From assembly GCA_011321895.1 (NCBI GenBank), contig DROK01000120.1:1-6480 (forward strand): 6,480 nt of DNA. Direction: 5' to 3'. Shown one piece after another: positions 6,228 to 6,480 of this stretch. The notes beneath the pieces were generated by a model. It did no database searches, was not told where the DNA came from, and saw only the letters and a list, made by a program, of their open reading frames with translations. Position numbers and translations under genes: made by a program. Within the stretch, counting starts at the first letter, position 1. Every line of letters starts with the position of its first letter. Origin of the DNA: Thermodesulfatator atlanticus. Its GTDB lineage: Bacteria > Desulfobacterota > Thermodesulfobacteria > Thermodesulfobacteriales > Thermodesulfatatoraceae.

Positions 6228-6257
6228 AAAAATTTTTCTCAAAAAAGATCCCTAAAA
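6209..6257. repeat. AT-rich inverted repeat in the divergent control region
   Basis: Bases 6209-6222 (TTTTAGATCTTTTT) pair with 6242-6257: nine contiguous pairs (GATCTTTTT with AAAAAGATC), a CC bulge, then five more. The 19-base loop contains a second palindrome, AAAAATTTTT (6228-6237). No T-run follows the right arm on the plus strand and the stem is AT-rich, so it does not look like an ordinary intrinsic terminator. It could be an operator, bent DNA or an RNA structure in the leader of the plus-strand gene. Confidence 0.5.
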
Positions 6258-6265
6258 GGCGAAAA
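6239..6265 (+). promoter_or_regulatory. Candidate sigma-28-type promoter for the plus-strand receptor gene
   Basis: TCAA (6239-6242), 15 bases, then GGCGAAAA (6258-6265) matches TAAA-N15-GCCGATAA at 3/4 and 6/8 positions. The CGA starts 48 bases upstream of the ATG at 6308, close to the spacing seen for cheY and cheA. It overlaps the right arm of the inverted repeat. A-rich sequence makes chance matches more likely. Confidence 0.35.
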
Positions 6266-6307
6266 GGAAATTTAGCTAGAACCAAAAGAAAAACGGGGAG
6301 GGTTTCG

Positions 6308-6480
6308 ATGAAGCTTCAATTCTCAGTAAAAGTAAAACTTCTCGCCCTGGTAGGTTTAGGTGTATTTTCCCTCTTGGTGGTCTTTGGGATCAACTATCTG
6401 AGCAACCAAAAGACCAACCGTTCTCTAAAGGATTACGACGAAATATTCAAAGCTTACGAAAAATTTGATCTCATAAAAAC
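6308..6480 (+). CDS. Probable methyl-accepting chemotaxis protein, N-terminal part only (runs off the right edge)
   Basis: The frame starts at ATG 6308, five bases after GGGGAGGG, and stays open for 57 codons to the window edge. The peptide has a short basic N-terminus (MKLQFSVKVK), one hydrophobic segment at about residues 11-32 (LLALVGLGVFSLLVV and following) and then a charged helical stretch rich in Lys, Asp and Tyr. This is the usual start of a transmembrane chemoreceptor: a short inner tail, TM1, then the periplasmic sensor helix. A sensor histidine kinase or diguanylate cyclase can begin the same way, and the conserved signalling domain lies outside the window. The position divergent from the che operon favours a receptor. 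If so, it would be a substrate of the CheR and CheB encoded here and signal through CheA. Confidence 0.6.
   Translation, partial: MKLQFSVKVKLLALVGLGVFSLLVVFGINYLSNQKTNRSLKDYDEIFKAYEKFDLIK

Overview
This window holds the front part of a bacterial chemotaxis signalling operon on the minus strand. Its gene order is cheY (5674-6048), cheB (4592-5677), cheR (3777-4595), a large hybrid cheA (999-3716), a compact DnaJ-like J-protein gene (61-1002) and the start of a further gene (1-89) that reads like the N-terminus of CheW. A gene on the plus strand starts at 6308 and runs off the right edge. Its first 57 residues look like the N-terminus of a methyl-accepting chemotaxis protein or another membrane sensor. 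The 259 bases between cheY and this gene form a divergent control region that is clearly more AT-rich than the genes.

The genes are packed tightly. cheY/cheB share GTGA, cheB/cheR share ATGA and cheA/J-protein share ATGA. The cheW-like frame starts inside the 3' end of the J-protein gene behind a strong ribosome binding site. The only real gap in the operon is 60 bases between cheR and cheA, and it may hold a second promoter. A block of about 20 bases occurs at nearly the same distance upstream of cheY and of cheA, and a looser third copy lies on the plus strand in the divergent region. The cheY and cheA copies overlap sigma-28-like (FliA/SigD-type) promoter sequences.

Functionally, the membrane receptor would control CheA through CheW. 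CheA would phosphorylate CheY (motor output), CheB (adaptation) and perhaps its own C-terminal receiver domain. CheR and CheB would methylate and demethylate the receptor. No cheZ, cheC, cheD or cheX is visible here. CheA is unusual in having two CheW-like domains plus a receiver, and a low-complexity Ala/Glu/Lys/Pro linker where a P2 domain is often found. The odd member is the J-protein: it has a full DnaJ zinc-finger and C-terminal layout but no Gly/Phe-rich segment, and it is locked into the operon between cheA and the cheW-like gene.

The organism is a motile bacterium. The Lys/Glu-rich proteins, moderately GC-rich genes, strong AGGAGG-type binding sites and double-CheW hybrid CheA would fit a thermophilic deltaproteobacterium-like or Thermodesulfobacteriota lineage. 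That placement is an impression from the sequence, not a demonstrated assignment.
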